Assembly: GCA_031553885.1 (NCBI GenBank)
Contig: JAVBKV010000053.1
Span: 8,764-72,763, forward strand
Reading direction: 5' to 3'
Source: JAVBKV01 sp031553885
Lineage (GTDB): Bacteria; Bacteroidota; Bacteroidia; Bacteroidales; Azobacteroidaceae
Length of the DNA: 64,000 bases
The number at the start of each line of letters is the position of its first letter. Positions within the stretch are counted from its first letter, which is position 1. Shown here one piece after another: positions 23,953-32,665 of this stretch. Under the pieces are notes generated by a model that was not told the origin of the DNA, did not search any database, and saw only the letters and a program-made list of their open reading frames with translations. A program made the translations under genes and the position numbers.

Positions 23953-26205
23953 TTAAAACGGATAACCGATTGCCAGGTAAACAGCTGAATTTTTCGACAT
24001 TCTTTTTGAAAGAAACATCCAGCGGTCTCCTTCCGGAAGAGCAGGATCGTAAACTCGCGTACCAGCATCGAGGCGAAGAATGAGAAAACTCAGATCCAGG
24101 CGTAAACCGATACCGGTACCCACTGCAATTTCCTTATAAAATGAAGACATTCTGAAATATCCGCCCGGCTGATTGGAGTATTCTTTAATCGTCCAGATAT
24201 TTCCGGCATCAATAAAAGTCGCCAGTTCCAACCATTTCAACCATTTATAACGATACTCCATACTAAGCTCCAGCTTAATATCTCCCACATGGGTCGAAGG
24301 ATCTCCCGCATCCCCCTGATTGAATGATCCCGGCCCCAGGTAACGGGTACTCCAGCCCCTGATGCTATTGGGTCCCCCTGCGTAATAACGTTTTTCAAAA
24401 GGCAGGATGGAAGAGTTCTTATACGGATAAGCCACTCCCAATCCCACATGAAATGCCAGTGTATTTTTACGATCCAGCGGTTTGGTCTGAGCCAGATCAA
24501 TATCTCCTTTCACATACTGGGCAAAAGGATTACCCAATATATTGTATTGTCCGGTCGAAGACTTATTGGCGCCAGCCCAATCGAAGATCCATCCCAGCAT
24601 ATTCCCTGAGGTTTCCGCATTGAACCGCAAGGTGTACAGATTCTGCCCGATATGTCCGACCTCTTTATTCGTATAAATAAGTCCGTAACTGATACCTGCT
24701 GTAAAAACATCTTCATAACTGTATTTGGTCAGCGGATCGACCTGGTTGTTCAGGTAATCGGAAAACTTTTCTGATTTCCAGGGCATAATAACGTAATTGA
24801 TATCCAGTATGCTGAGGTTTTGACTGAGGGAACGATTTTCGCTCTCCCATAGAATTTTCCAGCTCAGGTTAAAGAAATCCCGGATGTATTCGGGCCGTTT
24901 CTGGATATCAAATCCTGCATTGTACTGCGTACTGATATTCTGACCTTTCACCAGTTTACCGACAAAAGGCAGGTGAACCTGAGGAAACGTGAGTGAAGGA
25001 TTGATTCCGAATTCATAGAAATTATGATTCAGCAAGCTATCGGATCCCCCGCTGACAAATTCATAGGCTCCGCGTAACCGGACGGAAAATGCTTCCGAAC
25101 CATTAAACAGGTTATGGTGGCTGTACGTAATATTGGCTGCCATTCCGAGGTCACCGGCTTTGTTGGTTCCTTCGACTCCGGTTTGTATGGAATGAATATT
25201 TCCGGGAGTCAGGTATATATTGCAATCGAGTAAAGCTGAATCCGGATGTTCTGCTTGTGCATACTGCACATTTACCCGGCTCATACTTCCCAACCGGTTG
25301 AAATAATTATAGGTACGTTCCCCGTTACGTTCCCGAAACAATTCACCCGGCTTAACCATTACATTTTCCGAAATCACGGAAGGACGAAGGAAACGAACAC
25401 TGTCGTAGTATACTTCAATCCCCTTATAATGAATCGTATCAATAATTTTATACCCTTCTGCAGACAAAGGATCATATCCGCTGTAGACCGATACTTTCCG
25501 GATCCGGTAAGGAAGAATCCGGGTTGTATCACGCAAAATCATCGATAAATCGACTTGATTCGAGCGTAAAGTTGTATCCGCCAGGTAATGCAGGTTATCT
25601 TCGGTAAACGTAAAATATCCATGATTACGAAGCCGGGTACTGATTCGCTCTCTTTCTTTTTCAAGAATATTCATGTCAAAAATGGTTCCGGATTTGATCA
25701 ATGGACGGGATCTTCTGCCCGGATGCTCCAGGATACTGTCAATACGGTAATCGGACACATCGATGTTGTATTTCCGGATCCGGTAAGGCTCGTTATTTGT
25801 AACCCGGTATTCGACCCGGGCTTTTTTATCAGCAGTGTCTACACTTGAGCTTACCGTAGTAAGAAGATAACCCCTGTTTTTCATTTCCATGATCAGTTGT
25901 TTTTCCGACTGATCGACCTGACGGGGATTAAAAATAACCGGAGCTTCTCCCAGTTTACGAATGTTCCGTTTGAACCAACTGGAAGAATCGTTGTCCACCA
26001 AACCATAAATCCACAACCCGAGTTCGGAATCATTTGGTTTTTGCTGAATAAAAGGAAGTAATTCATTTTTATTCACACCTTTATCTTCCATTTTCAAGTT
26101 TACTTTTTCAAGAAGATACTGGCCCTGAGGGACATACTTTGTCGTATTGCAGGCAAAAAAACCGGCAATCCAACAAAGGCAGATCAGTTGCACAACTCTT
26201 TTCAT
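23953..26205 (-). CDS. TamL-like outer-membrane assembly lipoprotein (BamA/TamA family)
   Basis: A 750-residue Omp85-family protein. It starts as a lipoprotein (lipobox FFAC, C19, then NTTKYVPQGQYLL), has POTRA-like repeats in about residues 25-340, and ends with a 16-strand barrel domain bearing the Omp85 motif GGPNSIRGW and a terminal phenylalanine (YLAIGYPF). A lipidated TamA-like protein paired with TamB is a Bacteroidota trait (TamL). Its start overlaps the tamB stop by four bases (ATGA), implying translational coupling. With TamB it probably serves lipid transport to, or protein insertion into, the outer membrane. Confidence 0.88.
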   Translation of the reverse strand: MKRVVQLICLCWIAGFFACNTTKYVPQGQYLLEKVNLKMEDKGVNKNELLPFIQQKPNDSELGLWIYGLVDNDSSSWFKRNIRKLGEAPVIFNPRQVDQSEKQLIMEMKNRGYLLTTVSSSVDTADKKARVEYRVTNNEPYRIRKYNIDVSDYRIDSILEHPGRRSRPLIKSGTIFDMNILEKERERISTRLRNHGYFTFTEDNLHYLADTTLRSNQVDLSMILRDTTRILPYRIRKVSVYSGYDPLSAEGYKIIDTIHYKGIEVYYDSVRFLRPSVISENVMVKPGELFRERNGERTYNYFNRLGSMSRVNVQYAQAEHPDSALLDCNIYLTPGNIHSIQTGVEGTNKAGDLGMAANITYSHHNLFNGSEAFSVRLRGAYEFVSGGSDSLLNHNFYEFGINPSLTFPQVHLPFVGKLVKGQNISTQYNAGFDIQKRPEYIRDFFNLSWKILWESENRSLSQNLSILDINYVIMPWKSEKFSDYLNNQVDPLTKYSYEDVFTAGISYGLIYTNKEVGHIGQNLYTLRFNAETSGNMLGWIFDWAGANKSSTGQYNILGNPFAQYVKGDIDLAQTKPLDRKNTLAFHVGLGVAYPYKNSSILPFEKRYYAGGPNSIRGWSTRYLGPGSFNQGDAGDPSTHVGDIKLELSMEYRYKWLKWLELATFIDAGNIWTIKEYSNQPGGYFRMSSFYKEIAVGTGIGLRLDLSFLILRLDAGTRVYDPALPEGDRWMFLSKRMSKNSAVYLAIGYPF

Positions 26206-29200
26206 CGGAACAACGATTTAATTTTACGGAACAATCCTTTGAATGTACGCGACTCTTTTTTATAAATAAGTCCTACACCCTGAGTGGTCCGGGCTGTTTC
26301 ATAATATTGATTATTCGTCACATTATACACTTTGAGAATCACATTTCCGGAACGATTTAATTTATACTGAAGATCAAAATCCCCGGTAAAATTATTCTGA
26401 CTACCCGTATTGGCTGCATTCCGATAGCCGATATTACTGTTAAGCGTAAGGCGGTCGTCAAAAAGACGGGTAGAGACATTCACATCCATTTCCATGTCCG
26501 AGAATCCGCCATCGCCGGAATGCAATTCGGTCCCGATCGACCAGTTTTCGTTCAACACGCCTGACAACAGGTTATTCAATTGTGAAGTAATGGAAGAAGA
26601 TGCCAGCGAAGTCCAGATATTAGGCCCTGAATCCTTGGAGCCATCCGAATTAAGCGGCATAAAAGTCCCAAAAGCCAACAGATAGGCTATTTCTTTGATT
26701 CTTATATCATCCGTATACAGGAGTCCGTCAACTTTTCGCTGTATTTCATCCCTTTCTCCGGGCAGATAAACCCGGTATTTAAGTTCCATTTTATTCAGGT
26801 CTCCGGTCACCGTCAGCAAACAATTGACCGGAACTTTGGTACTGGTAGTCATGATTTCTGTGAAGGTAGGATCCAGCGATGCCAAGTCGGCCCGCAGCGA
26901 ATAAACCGCCGTCACATCAAATGCCGTTTTCATGGGATCTCCTTTAAAAATCAATTTTCCTCCTTCCTGAACCGTAAATGTTTTACGGGTGATATTTTTC
27001 AGGGACAACGTGCATTTTCCGTCCTTAATCGTATAATCACCCAACAGGTTCATGGCAGAATTATTGAGGTCGTATGAAAAATCGATCAACCCTGTTCCCG
27101 AGACCTGAACCGCATCCTTCGTTTCCGGATTGATTACGGCCCCCAGCATCAGGTCGGGAGTAACCGACAGGGAAATATTCATTTTCAGGGGCAACGAAAA
27201 CGAAGCCTGTTGTGGTTTTGACAATTGTACCAACGAGTCAAGCGCTTCCCCTTCGGAATTGACAAAAGTAATGCTGCTGTATTGGTGAGCTTCGGTGGCC
27301 GATTCCGGGATATTAATCATTATTTTCGAATCCCGGCTGTGCGAAAGCGTTGCATTAAGCACTATATCTTCATCCTTTTTTAAAACATCCAGATGACCCT
27401 TTATCCGCAAATTCCCATAGAATAAGCTATCCGTTTGATTCGCATTATTGATTACCAGAAAATCATTCAAATCCATTGTCAGGTGAGGATCCAAATGAGT
27501 CAGTTGCTTATGGGAAACCGTTCCCCGAATCACTGCGGTCTGTTGCTTTTCATCACGAATAACAAAGTCTTTGAAATCAATCACTTTCGGCCGGACATAA
27601 ATCGAATCGGAAATACGGTACAATGTATTCAACATGGTAACTCCGATGGTGGCGTCCTTTAGAAAAAAGGCACCTTCAAACTGAGGCACCTTCAGGCTTC
27701 CTCTGGCTTGTATTTTTGCACCCAACTCACCTTCTAATCCATAAAGGGTTCCTGTGGTAAAGGGCTCCAGCCAATCCATCATAATTCCCTTAATATCTGC
27801 ATCCAGGTATAAAGAATCCCTTTTCGGGGACACAAATCCTTTCAATACCGACCCCGGGACTCCGGGATTAGACAGTTCTGCATTGAAAAAGACAGCACTG
27901 TGTTCGGAACTCCATCCACTGACCAGATTTAAAGTTCCTATTTTCTTGTTTTCCAACGTAATATCCCGTACCGTAAACCCTTCCGTCAAAATGAGAGGCG
28001 TTGTCAATAGCTGTTTAAGGACTATTTTCCCATTGGCCTCACCGCCTAACTTTATACCGAGATTAATCGATTCGGCAATCGTTTTTAACTGCAAATGAGC
28101 TAATTCCACCGACAAAGTATCCTCCGGAAGTCCGGAAACAACACCGTTCAGTTTCAGGTATTCCGAATCCGTATGTGTCAGAGTAAAATTTTCCACGGTA
28201 TAACGGTTATCTTCCACTGTAAAACGGGAAGGTTGTATATGGAAATCGTCTCCATTGACATGAACAGACGTTGGATTTATATGGATTTCCATATCCGGAA
28301 TGCCTTGCTTTTTGGCAGGAGTAAAACGAACAGCTGCATCCACAGATCCTTTTAAGTCCAGTTGGGAAGTGTGGTTATTAAAATCAAGCAAAAAAGAAAG
28401 ATTTTCATTGATATTTTCCAATTTGAGACGAAGTTGGGTTGTATCTCCCACTGTTTCATACCATTGATCCGTACCTGCAAGTAAACTCACCCGGCGCTGA
28501 ATCGTATCTGTTTTCAAATCAAGAAAGGTACCTGATAAAGGAACTTCTCCCAGATAAAACCGGGGAATGCGAGCCTGCAATTCGAGATTGTGTCCGGAAC
28601 CTTCATATCTCCCGTGTAACAAAGCAGAATCGGGTAAAACAAAAGGGAGTTCCAATGCAGAACTTAAATCCCGGGTATTCTGTAAAACCAAATCAAACTG
28701 AAACCGATCATCCCAAACCGGTTTTTTCTTTTTTTCAACCGGAAATACAGTAGGAAAATAAGCCGATAACGTTTGAGAGAATGATTCCATTAATGTTCCA
28801 AATGCAAAATTCCCATCGACTTTAGCCCGAAGGAGCTCCGAATCGACCGATATTTTTTTCTCAAAACCAGGCGATGACTGAAAATCGATTCTGATCGATT
28901 TTTCCCGGAACGTACCTTTCTGAGTAGCAAAAGACAAACTATCCAATTGAATGAGTGCCTGCATCGATTCCGGATCAAATCCACGGATATCGGCCCGGAA
29001 AGTTGTACTTAAATCTGCTCCGGGAAAAGCAGGTAAAAGATTCAGGGTATCTAAGCGAAGATGAGGAATACGGGCCTGTATAAGAAGGGATGGATTTTTT
29101 TTTCCTAATCCAACTGTTCCGTCGATTCCCAACGACAGGTTCGGATCTTCGCTGATCAGGTTAAAAGACAAGCTATCGGCTGCATACGCAATCTTTGCAT

Positions 29201-30644
29201 GAATATCGTGGTACCTATACCGATTGAAATCAAAACGTTCCACTGCAACATTCCCTTTTGCATTTACAGATCCGGAGGCATTTATCTTTCCCTGAGCATT
29301 CAAAGAAAGACTGGCTTGTCCGTAAAGTGAATCGTTCTGCAAAAGCGTACGTAAATCAAAATCCGTAGCTGCCAGTTGAATATCAAAATGAGATTCTCCT
29401 GTATCAACAAGATATCCACCCTCCCCTTTCAGGTCGAGTTTTCCTGTTTTACTATCTGCATTTACATTCAGTCTCAGGGCCGGAAGAGAGCCGGAAACAA
29501 TTCCCGTAAGGGTAAGCGCATCCGCCTGAACAGGCATTTTATTTTCCTGAGGTTCTTTTCCTGAGAGTAGCCATACCTGCTCCATTCCATAAGCATCTAC
29601 AAAAAAATGATTGAGATTCAGAGCTAACGGCGAATGTTTCCAATTATTGAAATCCTTTATTCGGGCATCTGCATCCAGAATGATATGCTTTCCATAGTTA
29701 ACCTGTAGATGGGAAAGGTTTATTTCCGGAAAGGTTCCGACAACCTCCCCTCCCAGATGCAACGAGTCCTCTAAAAGAGCCAAAGGAGGATAAAATGCCC
29801 GCAGATCGGAAGGGTGCAGGGGAGTAATATCCAACGAAAAGGAATAAGAAGCCCCTTCCGTAAGTTGGTCGAGTTCCATTCCGGTATAATCCACCCAGGA
29901 GTCCCGGATTACAAGTTCCGATTGCGGCAGCCGGACCAGCGCTTTTTCCACCTGGATCCTTTTATTTTCCGAAGCAAGTTTCACCTGAAGATCTTTCAAC
30001 TCGAATCCACTCTGTTCTTTGAAAGCCAGCTTACCAATATCCACATTCAATTTCTGAATATCAATGGATTTTAGACTGATCTCTGTCTCCAACTCCCGGA
30101 CATGAATATGATTCGGATCAAATAACGTATCTGCCAGCACAGGTTCAGAAAAAATATCGTACTGTATATTTCCCCGGTTCAGGGCTATCCGGTCTATTTC
30201 TATGACTAATCCTCCCGGTTCTTCCTTTTTCGTAGTATCTTCAGAAGAGAAAGCATCGATAAAAAACTGAAAATTGAAAGGAGCATTCAAGCTATCCCGG
30301 TTCACCCGGATTGAAAAATCCTCCAACTGCACAGAACGAATCAGCAGGCGGTTATTAAGCAATTGCATGAGATCAAAGCCGGCAGAAAGCCGTTGGACAT
30401 ACAGGAGGGTATCTCCTTTGAGGTCGGAAGCAAAAACGTCTTCGAGTTGCACCTGGTTAAAAGGCCGAAACTTAAGCTTACCGATATTCAATCGGTTATG
30501 AGTTTTTTTCATCACCTCCGTCAAAGCAATATTTTTGATATGCTGTTGTACAGGAGGCAACCAGAGTAACAAATAAACCAGCAGCACCAATCCAATGATA
30601 CTGAAAAAAACAATGAAAAATATTCGCTTAAATCTATTTTGCAT
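26202..30644 (-). CDS. tamB: TamB-like translocation and assembly protein
   Basis: A 1,480-residue protein anchored by one N-terminal TM (about 9-30); the ATG at 30644 puts this signal-anchor at the start, while an upstream in-frame ATG would add 23 unlikely residues. The body is a long repetitive beta-taco structure of the AsmA/TamB superfamily, closing with the TamB (DUF490) domain (PGERDEIQRKVDGLLYTDD, LNNLLSGVLNENWSIG, FDDRLTLNSNIGYR). It would span the periplasm as a hydrophobic groove between the inner membrane and TamL. At least fifteen D-S/T-aliphatic triplets occur, the Bacteroidota O-glycosylation sequon. It forms a coupled operon with TamL. Confidence 0.9.
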   Translation of the reverse strand: MQNRFKRIFFIVFFSIIGLVLLVYLLLWLPPVQQHIKNIALTEVMKKTHNRLNIGKLKFRPFNQVQLEDVFASDLKGDTLLYVQRLSAGFDLMQLLNNRLLIRSVQLEDFSIRVNRDSLNAPFNFQFFIDAFSSEDTTKKEEPGGLVIEIDRIALNRGNIQYDIFSEPVLADTLFDPNHIHVRELETEISLKSIDIQKLNVDIGKLAFKEQSGFELKDLQVKLASENKRIQVEKALVRLPQSELVIRDSWVDYTGMELDQLTEGASYSFSLDITPLHPSDLRAFYPPLALLEDSLHLGGEVVGTFPEINLSHLQVNYGKHIILDADARIKDFNNWKHSPLALNLNHFFVDAYGMEQVWLLSGKEPQENKMPVQADALTLTGIVSGSLPALRLNVNADSKTGKLDLKGEGGYLVDTGESHFDIQLAATDFDLRTLLQNDSLYGQASLSLNAQGKINASGSVNAKGNVAVERFDFNRYRYHDIHAKIAYAADSLSFNLISEDPNLSLGIDGTVGLGKKNPSLLIQARIPHLRLDTLNLLPAFPGADLSTTFRADIRGFDPESMQALIQLDSLSFATQKGTFREKSIRIDFQSSPGFEKKISVDSELLRAKVDGNFAFGTLMESFSQTLSAYFPTVFPVEKKKKPVWDDRFQFDLVLQNTRDLSSALELPFVLPDSALLHGRYEGSGHNLELQARIPRFYLGEVPLSGTFLDLKTDTIQRRVSLLAGTDQWYETVGDTTQLRLKLENINENLSFLLDFNNHTSQLDLKGSVDAAVRFTPAKKQGIPDMEIHINPTSVHVNGDDFHIQPSRFTVEDNRYTVENFTLTHTDSEYLKLNGVVSGLPEDTLSVELAHLQLKTIAESINLGIKLGGEANGKIVLKQLLTTPLILTEGFTVRDITLENKKIGTLNLVSGWSSEHSAVFFNAELSNPGVPGSVLKGFVSPKRDSLYLDADIKGIMMDWLEPFTTGTLYGLEGELGAKIQARGSLKVPQFEGAFFLKDATIGVTMLNTLYRISDSIYVRPKVIDFKDFVIRDEKQQTAVIRGTVSHKQLTHLDPHLTMDLNDFLVINNANQTDSLFYGNLRIKGHLDVLKKDEDIVLNATLSHSRDSKIMINIPESATEAHQYSSITFVNSEGEALDSLVQLSKPQQASFSLPLKMNISLSVTPDLMLGAVINPETKDAVQVSGTGLIDFSYDLNNSAMNLLGDYTIKDGKCTLSLKNITRKTFTVQEGGKLIFKGDPMKTAFDVTAVYSLRADLASLDPTFTEIMTTSTKVPVNCLLTVTGDLNKMELKYRVYLPGERDEIQRKVDGLLYTDDIRIKEIAYLLAFGTFMPLNSDGSKDSGPNIWTSLASSSITSQLNNLLSGVLNENWSIGTELHSGDGGFSDMEMDVNVSTRLFDDRLTLNSNIGYRNAANTGSQNNFTGDFDLQYKLNRSGNVILKVYNVTNNQYYETARTTQGVGLIYKKESRTFKGLFRKIKSLFR

Positions 30645-31049
30645 AATCAAAAAAGGCTTCCTGCCTTCCGATGATTTTTGACAAATTATAGTGAATGCCA
30701 AGAAGTAAACCAAGATTGCTTGAATTTACCAGAGAGCATCCTATATTCTGCAAAAATAACTAAATCATTTCAAATTCGATTCCGTATCCACCCTATTTTG
30801 TGATTTTATATATGGAAAAGCAACCTACAAAATCCTCCTGATTAACGATTCTCAATTCAATAACAAAACAACAGGAATTTTGAATTGTTCAATAGTTGGA
30901 AATCATTCCCTGTTTATTTACCTTTGTTGCTTAATGATAAAAAAACTATTAATTTTCAAACCAAAACCTTTATTATTTTATGGAAATGATTTTACGGGAA
31001 AAGTAGTTGAAAATTTTCAAGGAAGCGTCAATCGCCTGTTTAACAAAAT
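30645..31049. other. 405-base divergent intergenic region
   Basis: It lies between tamB (minus) and the GNAT gene (plus) and is AT-rich with no plausible ORF. A forward TACCTTTG (30919-30926) may serve the GNAT gene, and TATTTTTG on the minus strand (30758-30751) may serve tamB; neither has a convincing -33 partner. Nothing else is recognised. Confidence 0.45.
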
Positions 31050-31559
31050 ATGAATATAAGAAAAGCAACATTAGACGATGCCCGTGCCATTTGTAATATT
31101 TATAATTATTACATTGAGCATACGGCGGTAACATTTGAGACCACACCTGTTGCGGAATCCGATATGAGGCAACGGATGAGCGAAGTATTTGAATCGGGCT
31201 ACTCTTTTTATGTGGGTGAAGCCGACGACAAAATCATCGGATATTACTACACCCACCGTTGGAACAACCGTTCCGCCTATTCTACCACAGTGGAAGAAAG
31301 CATTTATCTGGATAAAGACGAAACGGGGAAAGGCTATGGCACACAATTTTTTAAACATCTTTTGGCTCGCATCGATAAAAGTAGAATCCATGTGCTGATT
31401 GCCGGCATTAGTATCCCGAATGAAGGAAGTGTCCGGTTGCATGAAAAATTCGGCTTCAAACAAATATCCCACATGAAAGAAATTGGACGGAAGTTCGACC
31501 AATGGCAGGATGTAGGGCACTGGCAACTGACATTCGATTCCGAGCTTGAGAAAAGGTAG
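31050..31559 (+). CDS. GNAT acetyltransferase, phosphinothricin-acetyltransferase-like
   Basis: A 169-residue single-domain GNAT protein. The N-terminus MNIRKATLDDARAICNIYNYYIEHTAVTFE and the acetyl-CoA-binding region YLDKDETGKGYGTQFFKHLL, then GISIPNEGSVRLHEKFGF, match the Pat/Bar/YncA group, which acetylates amino-acid-like amines such as phosphinothricin or methionine sulfone. The natural substrate is uncertain. It converges on the PhzF-like gene, with 63 bases between the stops. Confidence 0.83.
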   Translation: MNIRKATLDDARAICNIYNYYIEHTAVTFETTPVAESDMRQRMSEVFESGYSFYVGEADDKIIGYYYTHRWNNRSAYSTTVEESIYLDKDETGKGYGTQFFKHLLARIDKSRIHVLIAGISIPNEGSVRLHEKFGFKQISHMKEIGRKFDQWQDVGHWQLTFDSELEKR

Positions 31560-31622
31560 TAGAATGGCAGATTGCTATATCCTTCAAAATCTATGCATCA
31601 TAAAAGTGTACATTGAAAACTC

Positions 31623-32501
31623 TTACAGGAAATATTTTCCTTCGATTTTAACAACTGCATTTCCACCGAACAATACTCTATCTGTTACGGTTTTTAATCT
31701 AACAATGTTATAATTGTTAGGTTCTGCATTTTGTTCGATAGAAACAGGACTACCATCCCAGAGATTTTGTTTCATCATATAATACCCAAATGCGGAGTTA
31801 CCTGATCCTGTCGCAGGATCTTCAAGGTAGCCGAATTTAGGTGCAAATACTCTTGTTCTTGCAATATTATTCACATCAATTACAGATGTTGTAAACACCA
31901 GAATAATATCTATTTCATTAGACAGGCAAAATTCTTTTAATTCTAATTCGTCAGGATGCATTCCAAGCACATTCTCCAAACTGGTTACCGGAACAATCAA
32001 CGTTCGAAGTCCTGCGTCTATCAATTGAACAGGATAGTTATTGTTTATCGCATCCATGGAAATATTCAGACTAATAACAATATCATTTAGTTTCGTGGAA
32101 ATTGCAAGATATTGCGGTTCAGGTGCTGTAATAAATACAGCATTAAGCCGTTCAAGTTCATTATAAACTATCAATTCGCCTTTATTAGTAATGATGGTGA
32201 TTTCTGGCAAAACCTTCAACTTTCCATCATTTTTTAGCAACTCGTACATACACGCAATTGTACCATGTCCGCAGAATTCAACTTCACACTCTGAAGAATA
32301 GTATTTTAACCGAAATGAATTTTCACTCAAAGGAGTACAATAAATGACCTCTGAAACAAAACCTTCATGTTCTTTAGCAATAGATAGCATTTCCAGCTCG
32401 GAAAGTTGTTGTTCTCTTTTCAGGTAAAGACAAGCTGCCGGATTTCCGCCCATTTCTGTAGTAGAAAAAGCATTTATTTTTTTATATGCAAATTGTTTCA
32501 T
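31623..32501 (-). CDS. PhzF-family isomerase-like protein
   Basis: A 292-residue PhzF-like protein (diaminopimelate-epimerase fold). Family marks are the opening KKINAFSTTEMGGNPAACLYL, the catalytic-type glutamate in EHEGFVSEV, the half-repeat signature CEVEFCGHGTIA and the second-half ATGSGNSAFGYYM. PhzF itself isomerises a phenazine precursor, but most family members, including this one with no phenazine genes around, have unknown substrates. A -7-like TATTTTTG (32544-32537, minus) lies upstream. Confidence 0.85.
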   Translation of the reverse strand: MKQFAYKKINAFSTTEMGGNPAACLYLKREQQLSELEMLSIAKEHEGFVSEVIYCTPLSENSFRLKYYSSECEVEFCGHGTIACMYELLKNDGKLKVLPEITIITNKGELIVYNELERLNAVFITAPEPQYLAISTKLNDIVISLNISMDAINNNYPVQLIDAGLRTLIVPVTSLENVLGMHPDELELKEFCLSNEIDIILVFTTSVIDVNNIARTRVFAPKFGYLEDPATGSGNSAFGYYMMKQNLWDGSPVSIEQNAEPNNYNIVRLKTVTDRVLFGGNAVVKIEGKYFL

Positions 32502-32610
32502 TTGAATGGGTTGTATTTAAGGATCGCAATACCTGACAAAAATACACATTAAAACTAAATTTTAATTGTATTTATTTTCTTTTATAATGTATAAGTTGAT
32601 ATAATCCCAC

Positions 32611-32618
32611 TATCTTTG
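32611..32618 (+). promoter_or_regulatory. -7 element for rnr
   Basis: TATCTTTG, 47 bases before the RNase R ATG; the -33 region is poor. Confidence 0.45.
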
Positions 32619-32665
32619 TCATTGAGTCTTTTGAAACAGTGGAAACATAGAGCAGACCGAAGAAT

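Noticed and set aside
30645..30713. Upstream ATG extension of tamB
   Set aside because: It would add 23 residues before the natural signal-anchor; no homologous character is apparent.
30853..30887. CAATTCA/TGAATTG inverted repeat upstream of the GNAT gene
   Set aside because: It is only a 7-bp stem with a 20-base loop in AT-rich DNA, expected by chance.
31050..32501. GNAT plus PhzF as a toxin-antitoxin or antibiotic cassette
   Set aside because: The genes are convergent, both are common housekeeping-type families and no partner genes are present.
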